Assembly: GCA_027482225.1 (NCBI GenBank)
Contig: JAIXWD010000007.1
Location: 372,001-436,000 of the forward strand
Source: Bacteroidota bacterium
Lineage (GTDB): Bacteria; Bacteroidota; Bacteroidia; UKL13-3
DNA length: 64,000 nt
Reading direction: 5' to 3'
Below, piece by piece: positions 27,576 through 35,739 of this stretch. The first letter of the stretch is position 1, and each line of letters starts with the position of its first letter. A program made the translations under genes and the position numbers. The notes under the pieces were generated by a model. The model had not been told where the DNA came from. It worked only from the letters and a program-made list of their open reading frames with translations, and did no database searches.

Positions 27576-27923
27576 ATGAACAACCTAAAAAACAGTGTGC
27601 GCCTAATTGGCCACTTGGGACAAACCCCAGAAGTAAAAGATTTAAGTAACGGAAAAAAATTGGCTAAATTTTCAATGGCCATTAATGAGAGTTACAAAAA
27701 CGAGGCTGGCGAGCGAGTTACCGACACGCAATGGCACAACATTACTGCTTGGGGCAAACAAGCTGAGCTGGTAAGTAAATTGCTTAAAAAAGGCAGCGAA
27801 GTAGCCATTGAAGGAAAATTAACCAACAACACCTACACCGATAAAGACGGTGTAAAGCGTTACAGCACAGAAATTGTGTTAAATGAGTTTACCATGGTTG
27901 GTGGTAAAAAAGAGCAAGCTTAA
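27576..27923 (+). CDS. Short single-stranded DNA-binding protein
   Basis: 115-residue SSB of the OB-fold type: NSVRLIGHLGQTPEVKDL, FSMAINESYKNEAGE, TQWHNITAWGKQAEL and GSEVAIEGKLTNN are standard. It stops right after the OB fold (KKEQA) and lacks the flexible linker and the acidic tip (normally ending DDIPF) through which housekeeping SSB recruits repair proteins. It is therefore probably an accessory or competence-type SSB rather than the main one. Flanked by strong terminators on both sides. Confidence 0.9.
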   Translation: MNNLKNSVRLIGHLGQTPEVKDLSNGKKLAKFSMAINESYKNEAGERVTDTQWHNITAWGKQAELVSKLLKKGSEVAIEGKLTNNTYTDKDGVKRYSTEIVLNEFTMVGGKKEQA

Positions 27924-27988
27924 AGTTAAACCATCTGCCCATTGATGTAAATTTTTAGGCAGTGGTTTTTTTTAAAACCTTTAAACCA

Positions 27989-28022
27989 AAACGCGGCCGC
28001 ACCTATAGGTGCGGCCGCGTTT
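27989..28022. terminator. Perfect 34-bp GC-rich palindrome, bidirectional terminator
   Basis: The core from 27991 to 28020 is a perfect 30-bp palindrome whose arms are ACGCGGCCGCACC and GGTGCGGCCGCGT around TATA, extended one A-T pair on each side to 27989-28022. It includes two GCGGCCGC words and is far richer in GC than anything around it. It sits between convergent ssb and the barrel gene. Confidence 0.75.
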
Positions 28023-28040
28023 GTATTGTATAAAATTATA

Positions 28041-29162
28041 TTACAATTTTGGCGGTGCCAATGATTGAACGTGTAAACCTATGCCCACAGATGCAACTGG
28101 ATATTTTGCAAGCGTATAGTCTGCATGAATTGTAAACAAAGACAACTTAAACCTAAATCCTGCTGTGGCCCTTAAATCACTAAAAGTACTGGTTAAAGAA
28201 ATTGGATCTTTTAACTCACGAACAACTTTGGGCTTTGATAACGGATCTAACGGATTATAATTGGGATTAATATCCGTTATTGGATACTCTCCTTTTAATG
28301 CAAATTCTGTTGTGGCCGATTGAAATCCTAAGCCCACATAAGGAGTAAATATGGAAAGTTTCTTAGACAACAATAAGTTAACGGTATAAGCCGAAGAAAC
28401 AAAGCTTGTGCTTTGCGAATACGTTTTATTTGGATTGGGATTATCGATGTTACTGGTGGGTTGATCGGCTTTTAATTCTGCTATTTGAACGCTGGCATCT
28501 AACCTGGTAAAGGCTGCCATTACAGATAAATCAAATGGCATTAATTTTATACCGGGAATCCATTGCTTGATGTCGTGCTTAATTCCAAAACCTATTATGC
28601 CTGCACTAATATCGTTGGTTTTAATTTGTGGCATGTATCTAAATGATACCTCTGTTCCAATACCAACCCCAACAGCTACTTGCGCTGTGGGCACCATAAA
28701 AAAATTAACCCCAATACCTTGCGGTAACTTAAACGACCCAAGCATGCTATCTGCATTAGCACCAGGATAACGAATAAATGAACCTAATTCTGGATTATTG
28801 GAATTTGAATTGCTACCAAAAAATGTAGATGAAGTATTTTTACCATTAATTACTCGCGTGTTATTGCTCAAGCCTAATGAGGTTACATCAAATGTTTTAT
28901 CACTACCGGGCACTAAAATAACATTAGGACATATTGTTACAGAAAACCCGCCTAACCCATGCACCTTAGCCGTGTTAAACCACCCAGCATTCATGCCTGC
29001 TCCAAAAGTTTTAAATAATGGAGAGGCATACGCACTTAATACTTTATTGCCATCATTAATACCCACTTTTAAAAACGAGGACATGTCGTTTTGAGCAAAC
29101 AAATTAGTTGATACCAAAGCTGAAACTAAAACAAGTTTGATTTTTTTAATTGTACTTTTCAT
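28041..29162 (-). CDS. Exported outer-membrane protein, DUF6588-like
   Basis: 373 residues with a signal peptide ending LFAQ. The start FLKVGINDGNKVLSAYASPLFKTFGAGMNAGW closely follows the DUF6588 family as I remember it. The rest alternates amphipathic strands with loops and ends in IGLHVQSLAPPKL. Probably a beta-barrel of unknown cargo. It diverges from the SIMPL-domain gene. Confidence 0.75.
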   Translation of the reverse strand: MKSTIKKIKLVLVSALVSTNLFAQNDMSSFLKVGINDGNKVLSAYASPLFKTFGAGMNAGWFNTAKVHGLGGFSVTICPNVILVPGSDKTFDVTSLGLSNNTRVINGKNTSSTFFGSNSNSNNPELGSFIRYPGANADSMLGSFKLPQGIGVNFFMVPTAQVAVGVGIGTEVSFRYMPQIKTNDISAGIIGFGIKHDIKQWIPGIKLMPFDLSVMAAFTRLDASVQIAELKADQPTSNIDNPNPNKTYSQSTSFVSSAYTVNLLLSKKLSIFTPYVGLGFQSATTEFALKGEYPITDINPNYNPLDPLSKPKVVRELKDPISLTSTFSDLRATAGFRFKLSLFTIHADYTLAKYPVASVGIGLHVQSLAPPKL

Positions 29163-29245
29163 ATGATCAGATTATTAGGTTCATCAAAAATGCTACTCTT
29201 TATAAAAAAAACCTAACCTTTTATTTAATTACGGTTATTTACTTA

Positions 29246-29253
29246 TAATTTTG
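29246..29253 (+). promoter_or_regulatory. Candidate -7 box for the SIMPL gene
   Basis: TAATTTTG fits TAnnTTTG, 17 bases before the ATG at 29271. The -33 element is not clear. Confidence 0.4.
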
Positions 29254-29270
29254 AACATAACTTAACGCTT

Positions 29271-30011
29271 ATGGTTAATAAAACTAAAGTAAGTAACCGT
29301 GTTACTTCATCAGCAGTTATTGCTTTTGCAATAATTGTCTCTGCTTGTATAGTTGCCTTTACTTGGCACAACAACATTAAATCGCAACAAACCATTGCTG
29401 TTACTGGATCGGCCAAGCGCGATATTGTATCTGATATTGGTATATTACGTGGCTCAATTCAAATAAATGCGGCTAACCCAAACGATGGGTATGTGCAATT
29501 AAAAAACCAAATGCCTGTTGTAATCAAATACCTTAATGAGGCAGGTATTAAAAAAGACCAAATAGAAATATTCCCCATCACCTCATTTGCAAATTACGAA
29601 TACACTCCGCAAGGCATGCAAACGGGAAGGATTTTAAACTACACCCAATCGCAGCGGTTTCAGTTAAAACTTAACGATGTACAAAAAACAAAAACACTTT
29701 CTCTGCAAATTACCGATTTGTTAAATCAGGGTATCGCCTTACAAATGGATGCACCTGAATATTACTACAGCAGATTAGCCAATTTAAAAATTCAAATACA
29801 GGCTGATGCCGCTAAAGATGCACAAACACGTGCTTCGAGAATAGCCGAATCTACCGACCAAAAACTGGGTGCCATGCGTGGTGCTAAAATGGGTGTACTA
29901 CAAATTACGCCTAAAAATAGTAATGTTATTGGCGATTATGGCATAAACGATGTGAGCTCTATTGAAAAAGAAATTACAGCAGTTGTTCATGCTAATTTTG
30001 AAATTGATTAA
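29271..30011 (+). CDS. SIMPL-domain (DUF541) protein
   Basis: 246 residues: a single N-terminal membrane anchor or signal segment (SAVIAFAIIVSACIVAF), then the SIMPL domain beginning TIAVTGSAKRDIVSDIGIL, with YLNEAGIKKDQIEI and a C-terminal ITAVVHANFEI strand. The family is periplasmic or membrane-bound in many bacteria and its molecular role is poorly defined. It is followed 8 bases later by a porin gene, probably in one operon. Confidence 0.88.
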   Translation: MVNKTKVSNRVTSSAVIAFAIIVSACIVAFTWHNNIKSQQTIAVTGSAKRDIVSDIGILRGSIQINAANPNDGYVQLKNQMPVVIKYLNEAGIKKDQIEIFPITSFANYEYTPQGMQTGRILNYTQSQRFQLKLNDVQKTKTLSLQITDLLNQGIALQMDAPEYYYSRLANLKIQIQADAAKDAQTRASRIAESTDQKLGAMRGAKMGVLQITPKNSNVIGDYGINDVSSIEKEITAVVHANFEID

Positions 30012-30019
30012 ACCAGTTG

Positions 30020-31099
30020 ATGTACAAACGAATTATAATTTTTATAAGCCTAATTTTTGTGGTGCAACAAGTAGTTGCACAAGTAAAAAAAGATTCAGTT
30101 ACCTTTACTTTGGGTGGTGGGGTTGATTTGTATTATGGCTACCATTCATCAAACCAAACAGATATACCCTACTATGTTTCGCATGCCAAACACAACCAAA
30201 TTAACCTAAACCTTGCTTACCTAAATTTTAACTTAAGTTACAAGCGGTTTAGGGCTAATTTTGTTCCTGCTACTGGTACATACATGTATGCTAACTATGC
30301 TGCCGAGCATCAAACAGCACAACATTTGGTGCTTGCAAATGCCGGTTATCTTTTACATAAAGAAAAAAAGATTTGGGTTGATGCAGGTATTTTAAATGCG
30401 CCATACACTTTAGAAACTCCTTTCTCTAAAGACCAATTGATGTACACCCGCTCATTGGCATCAGAATATAGCCCGTACTTTATTACTGGTGCACGATTAA
30501 CCGCCCCATTAAATAAGAAGTTAACTTTTTACGGTTATTTAATTAACGGCTGGCAACAAGTTAAAGATGTAAACAAATCGCTAAGCATAGGCACTACCCT
30601 TGAGTACAAACCTGACAGCCTCAATACCTTTGTATTAACTTTTTATGCAGGCGATGAAAAATCAACCCGAAACCCCAATTTTAACATGCGTTATTACACC
30701 GACATACAGTGGATAGCGAACATCAATAAATGGAATTTTGGGGCTGTGGCTTCTATTGGTTTGCAACAAAAATCAAACAACATCAACACAAGCCTAAACC
30801 ACATGTGGTGGCAAGCTACATGTATAGCTAAATATAATTTTAACGCAAAACATAGCATGGCTGGCCGTTTAGAATACTACAACGACCAACACCAAAGCAT
30901 AATAACGCCTTTGTACAATATGGCAAGTTTTGACGCCTTTGGAAGCAGCTTGTGTTATTCGTTTAAATTAAAACGCAACGCCATGTTTAGGTTAGAAGGC
31001 AAACATTTGTACAGTACAGATAAAATACAAGCCGATAAAAACAACAAAGCCACGAATCAATCGTGGCTTGCTGTGGGTAATATTACCATTTGGTTTTAG
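30020..31099 (+). CDS. Outer-membrane porin-like beta-barrel (BBP2-type)
   Basis: 359 residues from the ATG at 30020 (a TTG three bases earlier is ignored). Signal peptide MYKRIIIFISLIFVVQQVVAQ. The mature part follows the putative beta-barrel porin-2 pattern: FTLGGGVDLYYGYHSS, KRFRANFVPATGTYMYANY, and WVDAGILNAPY near residue 115. It ends in a typical SWLAVGNITIWF strand with terminal Phe. Its stop overlaps the stop of the convergent dihydroorotase gene by four bases. Confidence 0.82.
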   Translation: MYKRIIIFISLIFVVQQVVAQVKKDSVTFTLGGGVDLYYGYHSSNQTDIPYYVSHAKHNQINLNLAYLNFNLSYKRFRANFVPATGTYMYANYAAEHQTAQHLVLANAGYLLHKEKKIWVDAGILNAPYTLETPFSKDQLMYTRSLASEYSPYFITGARLTAPLNKKLTFYGYLINGWQQVKDVNKSLSIGTTLEYKPDSLNTFVLTFYAGDEKSTRNPNFNMRYYTDIQWIANINKWNFGAVASIGLQQKSNNINTSLNHMWWQATCIAKYNFNAKHSMAGRLEYYNDQHQSIITPLYNMASFDAFGSSLCYSFKLKRNAMFRLEGKHLYSTDKIQADKNNKATNQSWLAVGNITIWF

Positions 31100-32433
31100 C
31101 GGTTAAATTTTAACCGTGAGCCAAATTTACTTTCATCAAATTTTCCATTATCGTAAACCAAATGTCCGCTAACTATGGTATGGGTAACCACCGAGTTAAA
31201 GGTTGTTCCTTCAAACGGACTCCATCCACATTTGTATAACAAGTTGCTTTTATCAACTGTATATTTTTTGTTTAAATCAACCAAAACCAAATCGGCATAA
31301 TAACCTTCGCGTATAAAACCACGTCTGTCTATTTCAAACATTTCTGCTACGTTGTGACACATTTTTTGCACAATGGTTTCTAACGATATTTTACCTTGGT
31401 GGTAAAATTCCAACATGGCATTTAACGCATGTTGAACCAATGGCCCACCCGATGGGGCTGATAAAAATGGATGGCTTTTCTCTTCTATGGTATGCGGTGC
31501 ATGGTCGGTTGCAATTACATCTATCCTGCCATCTAACACGGCCGCAAAAATTGCATCCCTATCTGCTGCAGTTTTAACCGCAGGATTCCATTTTATTAAA
31601 TTACCTTTTGTGGCATAATCTGCATCACTAAACCACAAGTGGTGTATACAAGCTTCGGCTGTAATGCGTTTCTGGCTTAATGGAATATCGTTGCGAAATA
31701 AACTTAATTCTTTAGCTGTACTGATGTGTAAAATATGCAAACGGGTGTTGTGCTTCTTGGCCAAATCAACGGCAAAAGAAGATGACTTGTAGCAAGCTTC
31801 TTCGTTTCTGATAATGGGGTGAAAAGAGGCATCTATCTTATCTCCGTATTGGGCTTTAATAGCTGCCATGTTTGCCTTAACCAAAGGATCATCTTCGCAA
31901 TGGGTGGCAATTAATGTTTTTACTTCGGCAAAAATACGTTCCAATGCATTGGGGTCATCCACTAACATATCGCCTGTTGATGAACCCATAAAAATTTTTA
32001 CCCCACACACCGTTGCCGGATCAACACGCAACAACTCGTTTATATTGGTATTGGTGGTACCCATAAAAAACGAATAATTGGCCAACGAACACTGCGCTGC
32101 ACGTTCGTATTTTTGCTCTAACAATTCTATAGTAGTTGCACTAGGCGATGTATTTGGCATTTCCATGTAACTGGTGGTTCCGCCTGCTACAGCTGATTTT
32201 GCTTCGGTATAAATTTCTCCTTTATGTGTTAAACCGGGTTCTCTAAAATGCACTTGGTCATCAATTACACCAGGCATTAAATACAAGCCTTCGGCATTAA
32301 TCACTTTATCTGCTGGCATGGCAATGCCGTTGGTATCAATTTTTTCAATGATGTTATTTTTAATAAAAACATCTGCAAAATATATTTTGCCCTCGTTAAC
32401 TAATTTGGCGTTTCTGATTAGTAATGTACTCAT
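31096..32433 (-). CDS. pyrC: Dihydroorotase
   Basis: 445-residue amidohydrolase of the AllB-like dihydroorotase class, acting in pyrimidine synthesis. Visible: DDQVHFREPGLTHKG (near 58-72), GVKIFMGSSTGDM with the carbamylated-Lys candidate, ATHCEDD, HILHIST and ATDHAPHT. The first metal motif reads QxH instead of HxH; from memory many Bacteroidota orthologues share this. The protein is otherwise complete, so it is either active with altered metal ligation or a divergent amidohydrolase. A cggttaaa/tttaaccg hairpin spans the last codons (31100-31116) and may terminate both convergent transcripts. Confidence 0.87.
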   Translation of the reverse strand: MSTLLIRNAKLVNEGKIYFADVFIKNNIIEKIDTNGIAMPADKVINAEGLYLMPGVIDDQVHFREPGLTHKGEIYTEAKSAVAGGTTSYMEMPNTSPSATTIELLEQKYERAAQCSLANYSFFMGTTNTNINELLRVDPATVCGVKIFMGSSTGDMLVDDPNALERIFAEVKTLIATHCEDDPLVKANMAAIKAQYGDKIDASFHPIIRNEEACYKSSSFAVDLAKKHNTRLHILHISTAKELSLFRNDIPLSQKRITAEACIHHLWFSDADYATKGNLIKWNPAVKTAADRDAIFAAVLDGRIDVIATDHAPHTIEEKSHPFLSAPSGGPLVQHALNAMLEFYHQGKISLETIVQKMCHNVAEMFEIDRRGFIREGYYADLVLVDLNKKYTVDKSNLLYKCGWSPFEGTTFNSVVTHTIVSGHLVYDNGKFDESKFGSRLKFNR

Positions 32434-32901
32434 GAAGCAAAGATAGGTGATTATAATTTCTACGCCATACGGATGGATTTACCAGAACGGTAGATTTCAC
32501 TTCATTTAAATTTAAATGAAAGCATAATTGATATTGATGATTAGCTATTAAAATGATAGTTACCTATAACCCAAAGCGATACTAAACATTCCATTTGTTC
32601 TTTATGAGATTAAAGCTTATTAATATTTGGTGTTTTAACAAATTCAATTCAGTACCTTTAAAAAAATTTAATACTATAAGTTTAAAAATTTTATGGTAAC
32701 CGACAATATTTTGGGCTTTTTAATAAACCTAGTTGTTAATTTTTTAGAAGTATACTTTTTTCAGAGATAAAAAAGGCACGCAACTAATAAGCCATTTTTA
32801 AGATTTAATTGTTGCATGTTTAATGTAAAGTGCAAGCCAATAAATTACTTTTTGATTATTTATATGTAAGTTTATAAACCTATTAATGAGCAAATACAAC
32901 T
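32434..32901. other. AT-rich intergenic region
   Basis: 468 bases with no gene, RNA or repeat that I can support. It is strongly AT-rich with poly-A and poly-T runs and marks the left edge of the second accessory region. Confidence 0.5.
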
Positions 32902-33801
32902 ATGAATTTAAACCATACATTTAATGCTGCTTACCAACATTTGCTTTCGGAGCAAACACAAAAAAAAGGTGAACGAATTATTTTAGTTATAGCAATTTGT
33001 AGTTTCATTATCCATTTAATTACCATTGGCCTTTCTTATTTTGATGTAATACACTTTTGTAAAACCAATGGCTTAACCAATAATCCCATTGCAGCCATTT
33101 ACACACCGTTTTCGTTTATATTGGTGTACGAGGTGTACTTACTTATTTATTACCTGCCTAAATCGCTTACCATTTATATTACCAAACAGTACGAGATTAT
33201 TCTTTTAATTATTATTAGGCGGTTGTTTAAAGACTTATCTAACTTAACGCTATCATCTGATTGGTTTACCATTAAATACGACCTTCAATTTACCTACGAC
33301 TTGTTAACTTCCATTATCTTGTTTTACTTAATTTATTTGTTTTACAAACAGGGTTTAAAAAGCAAAAACAGCCGATATACAGAAGAAGCCAATGAGTTAG
33401 GCAAAACCAAGTATGTAAAAATTAAAAAAATAATAGCGGCATGTCTAGTTCCTGTTGTATTAGTGCTTGCTGTTTATTCGTTTATAAATTGGTTTATTGG
33501 CGTATTTAAAATGCCCGAAGCATCAATTGAACTGTTTAAGAATATTAACAATGTGTTTTTTGAGCAGTTTTTTTCTTTGTTAATTATTGTTGATGTACTG
33601 CTGTTGCTGGTTTCTTTTTTTTACAGCGATCAATTTCATAAAGTAATTCGTAATTCTGGATTTATTATTTCAACCATATTGATACGTATGTCGTTTACTG
33701 TGGAAGGCGTGATGAATAATGCATTAATTATTGTGGCCATTGTATTTGGACTAATTATACTTGTTATACAAAATAAATTTGAAGCCCAAATTAAGCAATA
33801 G
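32902..33801 (+). CDS. Uncharacterised multi-pass membrane protein
   Basis: 299 residues with about seven hydrophobic segments (for example IILVIAICSFIIHLITIGL, SIILFYLIYLFY, ACLVPVVLVLAVYSFI, ISTILIRMSFTV). The N-terminus MNLNHTFNAAYQHLLSEQTQKKGER is short and charged. No motif I recognise. It stands alone between a long AT-rich stretch and direct repeat copy 1, so it may be accessory. Function unknown. Confidence 0.7.
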   Translation: MNLNHTFNAAYQHLLSEQTQKKGERIILVIAICSFIIHLITIGLSYFDVIHFCKTNGLTNNPIAAIYTPFSFILVYEVYLLIYYLPKSLTIYITKQYEIILLIIIRRLFKDLSNLTLSSDWFTIKYDLQFTYDLLTSIILFYLIYLFYKQGLKSKNSRYTEEANELGKTKYVKIKKIIAACLVPVVLVLAVYSFINWFIGVFKMPEASIELFKNINNVFFEQFFSLLIIVDVLLLLVSFFYSDQFHKVIRNSGFIISTILIRMSFTVEGVMNNALIIVAIVFGLIILVIQNKFEAQIKQ

Positions 33802-33888
33802 CCACCCCCACCAGGCATATTTAAATTATTATATAAAACAGTTTATTACCACATGAGGTAATTATTACACGTACACTGTGTTTGTTTG

Positions 33889-34236
33889 CTGCTGCCCACA
33901 TTACGGCTATATAAAAAGCAGGTAATTACACCTAAGGCCTTTCCAAAACAATACCATTTAAGCGCATTAATGGGTTTATAACTTGTGTACCCAAAAAAAA
34001 TAAAAAGTATTATTTTTATTTCAAAAAATATACTTATTTAGCTGTGCCAACTAATTATATATAATGAAAACAATACACACCCCCGCACAGCAAACACGCT
34101 CGATTTGCATTCCATTTACCAAACATTATTACATAACAATTAACCGTTTATAAGCGGTTAAACTATTACTATTTGTGGCCTAAGGAGCTAATATGCGAAA
34201 AGATAAGGAAATTGATGTTCGCATAGATTTAAGTTA
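33889..34236 (+). repeat. Long direct repeat, copy 1
   Basis: About 348 bases that match 37749-38095 with small differences. Shared blocks include ATTACGGCTAT, AATTACACCTAA, CTTTCCAAAACA, an almost identical ~80-base core around TTAGCTGTGCCAACTAATTA and CACACCCCCGCACAGCAAAC, the 22-base palindrome TTAACCGTTTATAAGCGGTT(AA) at 34140-34161, and the end TTCGCATAGATTTAAGTTA. It ends 22 bases before the LytTR gene. Confidence 0.8.
34140..34161. repeat. 22-bp palindrome, copy 1
   Basis: TTAACCG and CGGTTAA arms around TTTATAAG. The same 22 bases occur at 40621-40642, with one difference at 37999-38020, and degenerate at 27418-27439. Confidence 0.65.
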
Positions 34237-34258
34237 GGTACAACTGCTGAATACTATT

Positions 34259-34645
34259 ATGAAAAATATTGTAATTGACGAAAAATTTAAGACCCCGGAA
34301 TTTTATACATTGGCTAAACTCCCAGTCTCTGCCGGTAAAGATATTATTTTGATTCCACTTTCCTCAATTATCTATATTGAGTCAGATGGTAGTTATTCAA
34401 AAATATACAATATTGAAAACGAAAATTTTTTCCATACGTGCAAAAACATCGGTCAATACGAAAAAAGTCTTCCACCTCATAGTTTTGTGAGAATTCACAG
34501 CAAATTCCTTGTAAATGTAACCTATATAAAAAATATAGTTAGGGAAAGTCACTGGAAAGTGGGTTTAATAAATCAAATACAGTTAAATGTCTCTGATGAG
34601 AAAAAGGAAATATTACTTCAAAAACTAGGATTAAATTACGAATGA
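34259..34645 (+). CDS. LytTR DNA-binding regulator without receiver domain
   Basis: 128 residues made up almost entirely of a LytTR domain (about 25-125): IPLSSIIYIESDGSYSKIY, then FVRIHSKFLVNVTYIKNI, both strongly diagnostic. There is no response-regulator receiver domain, so control is not by a standard phosphorelay. It lies just after direct repeat copy 1 and 135 bases before the two small exported proteins, in the same orientation, and is the likely regulator of locus B. Confidence 0.88.
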   Translation: MKNIVIDEKFKTPEFYTLAKLPVSAGKDIILIPLSSIIYIESDGSYSKIYNIENENFFHTCKNIGQYEKSLPPHSFVRIHSKFLVNVTYIKNIVRESHWKVGLINQIQLNVSDEKKEILLQKLGLNYE

Positions 34646-34780
34646 TACTTTAATATTCACCAAAAATCAATTTATATCTCCTGAGTATAAAGTTTCAATT
34701 AAAAAACGAAATAGAAAATCCAATTTCGTAAATACAATTACGCTATTGTTATACATTATTAAACATTTAAATTTAAAAAA

Positions 34781-35227
34781 ATGAAAAAAATCAAACTATT
34801 AATGTTAACTGTTACAGTATTAACAGTTAATTGTGTTTATGCAACAAAAGTAATAAAACACCGTGACCATTGGGGTATTTGGGGTGGTTATGAACAAGTA
34901 ACAGAAGTCACAGATGAAACAGCCGATGGTAAGGTTATCGATGTATGGTGTAGAGGAAATGGTGAAATGAAATGTAAAAGCGACATTGCAGCAAATGGAA
35001 TTCTAGTACATGACAATGGTCTTGAACTAACCAATATGGAATTAGACTTTATTGAATATTTACACCAATTCGCTGACTCAAATGGAAGTAATGGTTCATC
35101 TCAAGGACACAAAGAAGAGTACATTACTATTGGGTACCCTGATGGAACAACTATTTCTCATCTATTCATTTTGGTTTGGTATATTGATTCTAATGGAAAA
35201 TTCATTTCATCTGTAACATTCAATTAA
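34781..35227 (+). CDS. Small exported protein with Cx3Gx3C motif (locus B, first)
   Basis: 148 residues. Signal peptide to about VNCVYA. The mature start TKVIKHRDHWGIWGGYEQV is basic and glycine-rich, followed by CRGNGEMKC, the Cys-x3-Gly-x3-Cys motif shared with 18859 and 35235. The C-terminal half has ITIGYPDGT and LVWYIDSNGK, matching VVVNPDGN and FKWYQINGN in the next gene. It is separated from that gene by 7 bases. The function is unknown; a family of exported peptides or adhesin-like small proteins is inferred. Confidence 0.75.
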   Translation: MKKIKLLMLTVTVLTVNCVYATKVIKHRDHWGIWGGYEQVTEVTDETADGKVIDVWCRGNGEMKCKSDIAANGILVHDNGLELTNMELDFIEYLHQFADSNGSNGSSQGHKEEYITIGYPDGTTISHLFILVWYIDSNGKFISSVTFN

Positions 35228-35234
35228 TAACAAT

Positions 35235-35690
35235 ATGAAAAAAATATTTATCATACTGCTACTTACCACCATTGGGTTTAATGTAGAAGCTAAGTTTACG
35301 AAAATTTACAGAGAAAAAGTTGGCGGAAATAAAACAAACAAATTTGAAACGGTAGATAGAACTGTTAATGAAGGAAGTGAAGTAATATCAGTATATATTA
35401 ACTGCACTAACCCAGGTGATAAAGACTGTCCAACAGCCAAACCTTTAGCAACACCTGATCCTAATGTTGGTGAAGTTAACATAGACCCTGCAATTGCAGA
35501 GTATCTTGAAACCATTTATTTACAAATAGATAATTCATTTGATAATGGTGTAAATAACGGTGAAGAAATGAGAACAATAGTTGTTGTTAACCCAGATGGC
35601 AATGAATCTAGATACACTATTAAATTCAAATGGTATCAAATAAATGGCAACATTCAGAAATCTGAAATTGAAATATCAGACCATTTTTAA
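35235..35690 (+). CDS. Small exported protein with Cx3Gx3C motif (locus B, second)
   Basis: 151 residues. The leader reads MKKIFIILLLTTIGFNVEAK; its FNVEA ending resembles the NVEALA-type leader from memory. The mature part has KVGGNKTNKFETV, then CTNPGDKDC (Cx3Gx3C), a Pro/Ala-rich linker and the shared PDGN...FKWYQINGN end. It is paralogous to 34781 and 18859 by motif order and spacing. A strong hairpin (35698-35727) follows before the large exported protein gene and may keep its transcript more abundant than what lies downstream. Confidence 0.75.
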   Translation: MKKIFIILLLTTIGFNVEAKFTKIYREKVGGNKTNKFETVDRTVNEGSEVISVYINCTNPGDKDCPTAKPLATPDPNVGEVNIDPAIAEYLETIYLQIDNSFDNGVNNGEEMRTIVVVNPDGNESRYTIKFKWYQINGNIQKSEIEISDHF

Positions 35691-35697
35691 AATTAAT

Positions 35698-35727
35698 AAG
35701 AAGGTTTGGCTAACACCAAACCTTCTT
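35698..35727 (+). promoter_or_regulatory. Intercistronic hairpin
   Basis: AAGAAGGTTTGG (35698-35709) and CCAAACCTTCTT (35716-35727) are perfect 12-bp arms with a 6-base loop. It lies between the stop at 35690 and the ATG at 35740 and has no T run after it, so it fits an mRNA-stabilising or partial-attenuation structure better than a full terminator. Confidence 0.65.
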
Positions 35728-35739
35728 AAAACATACACA

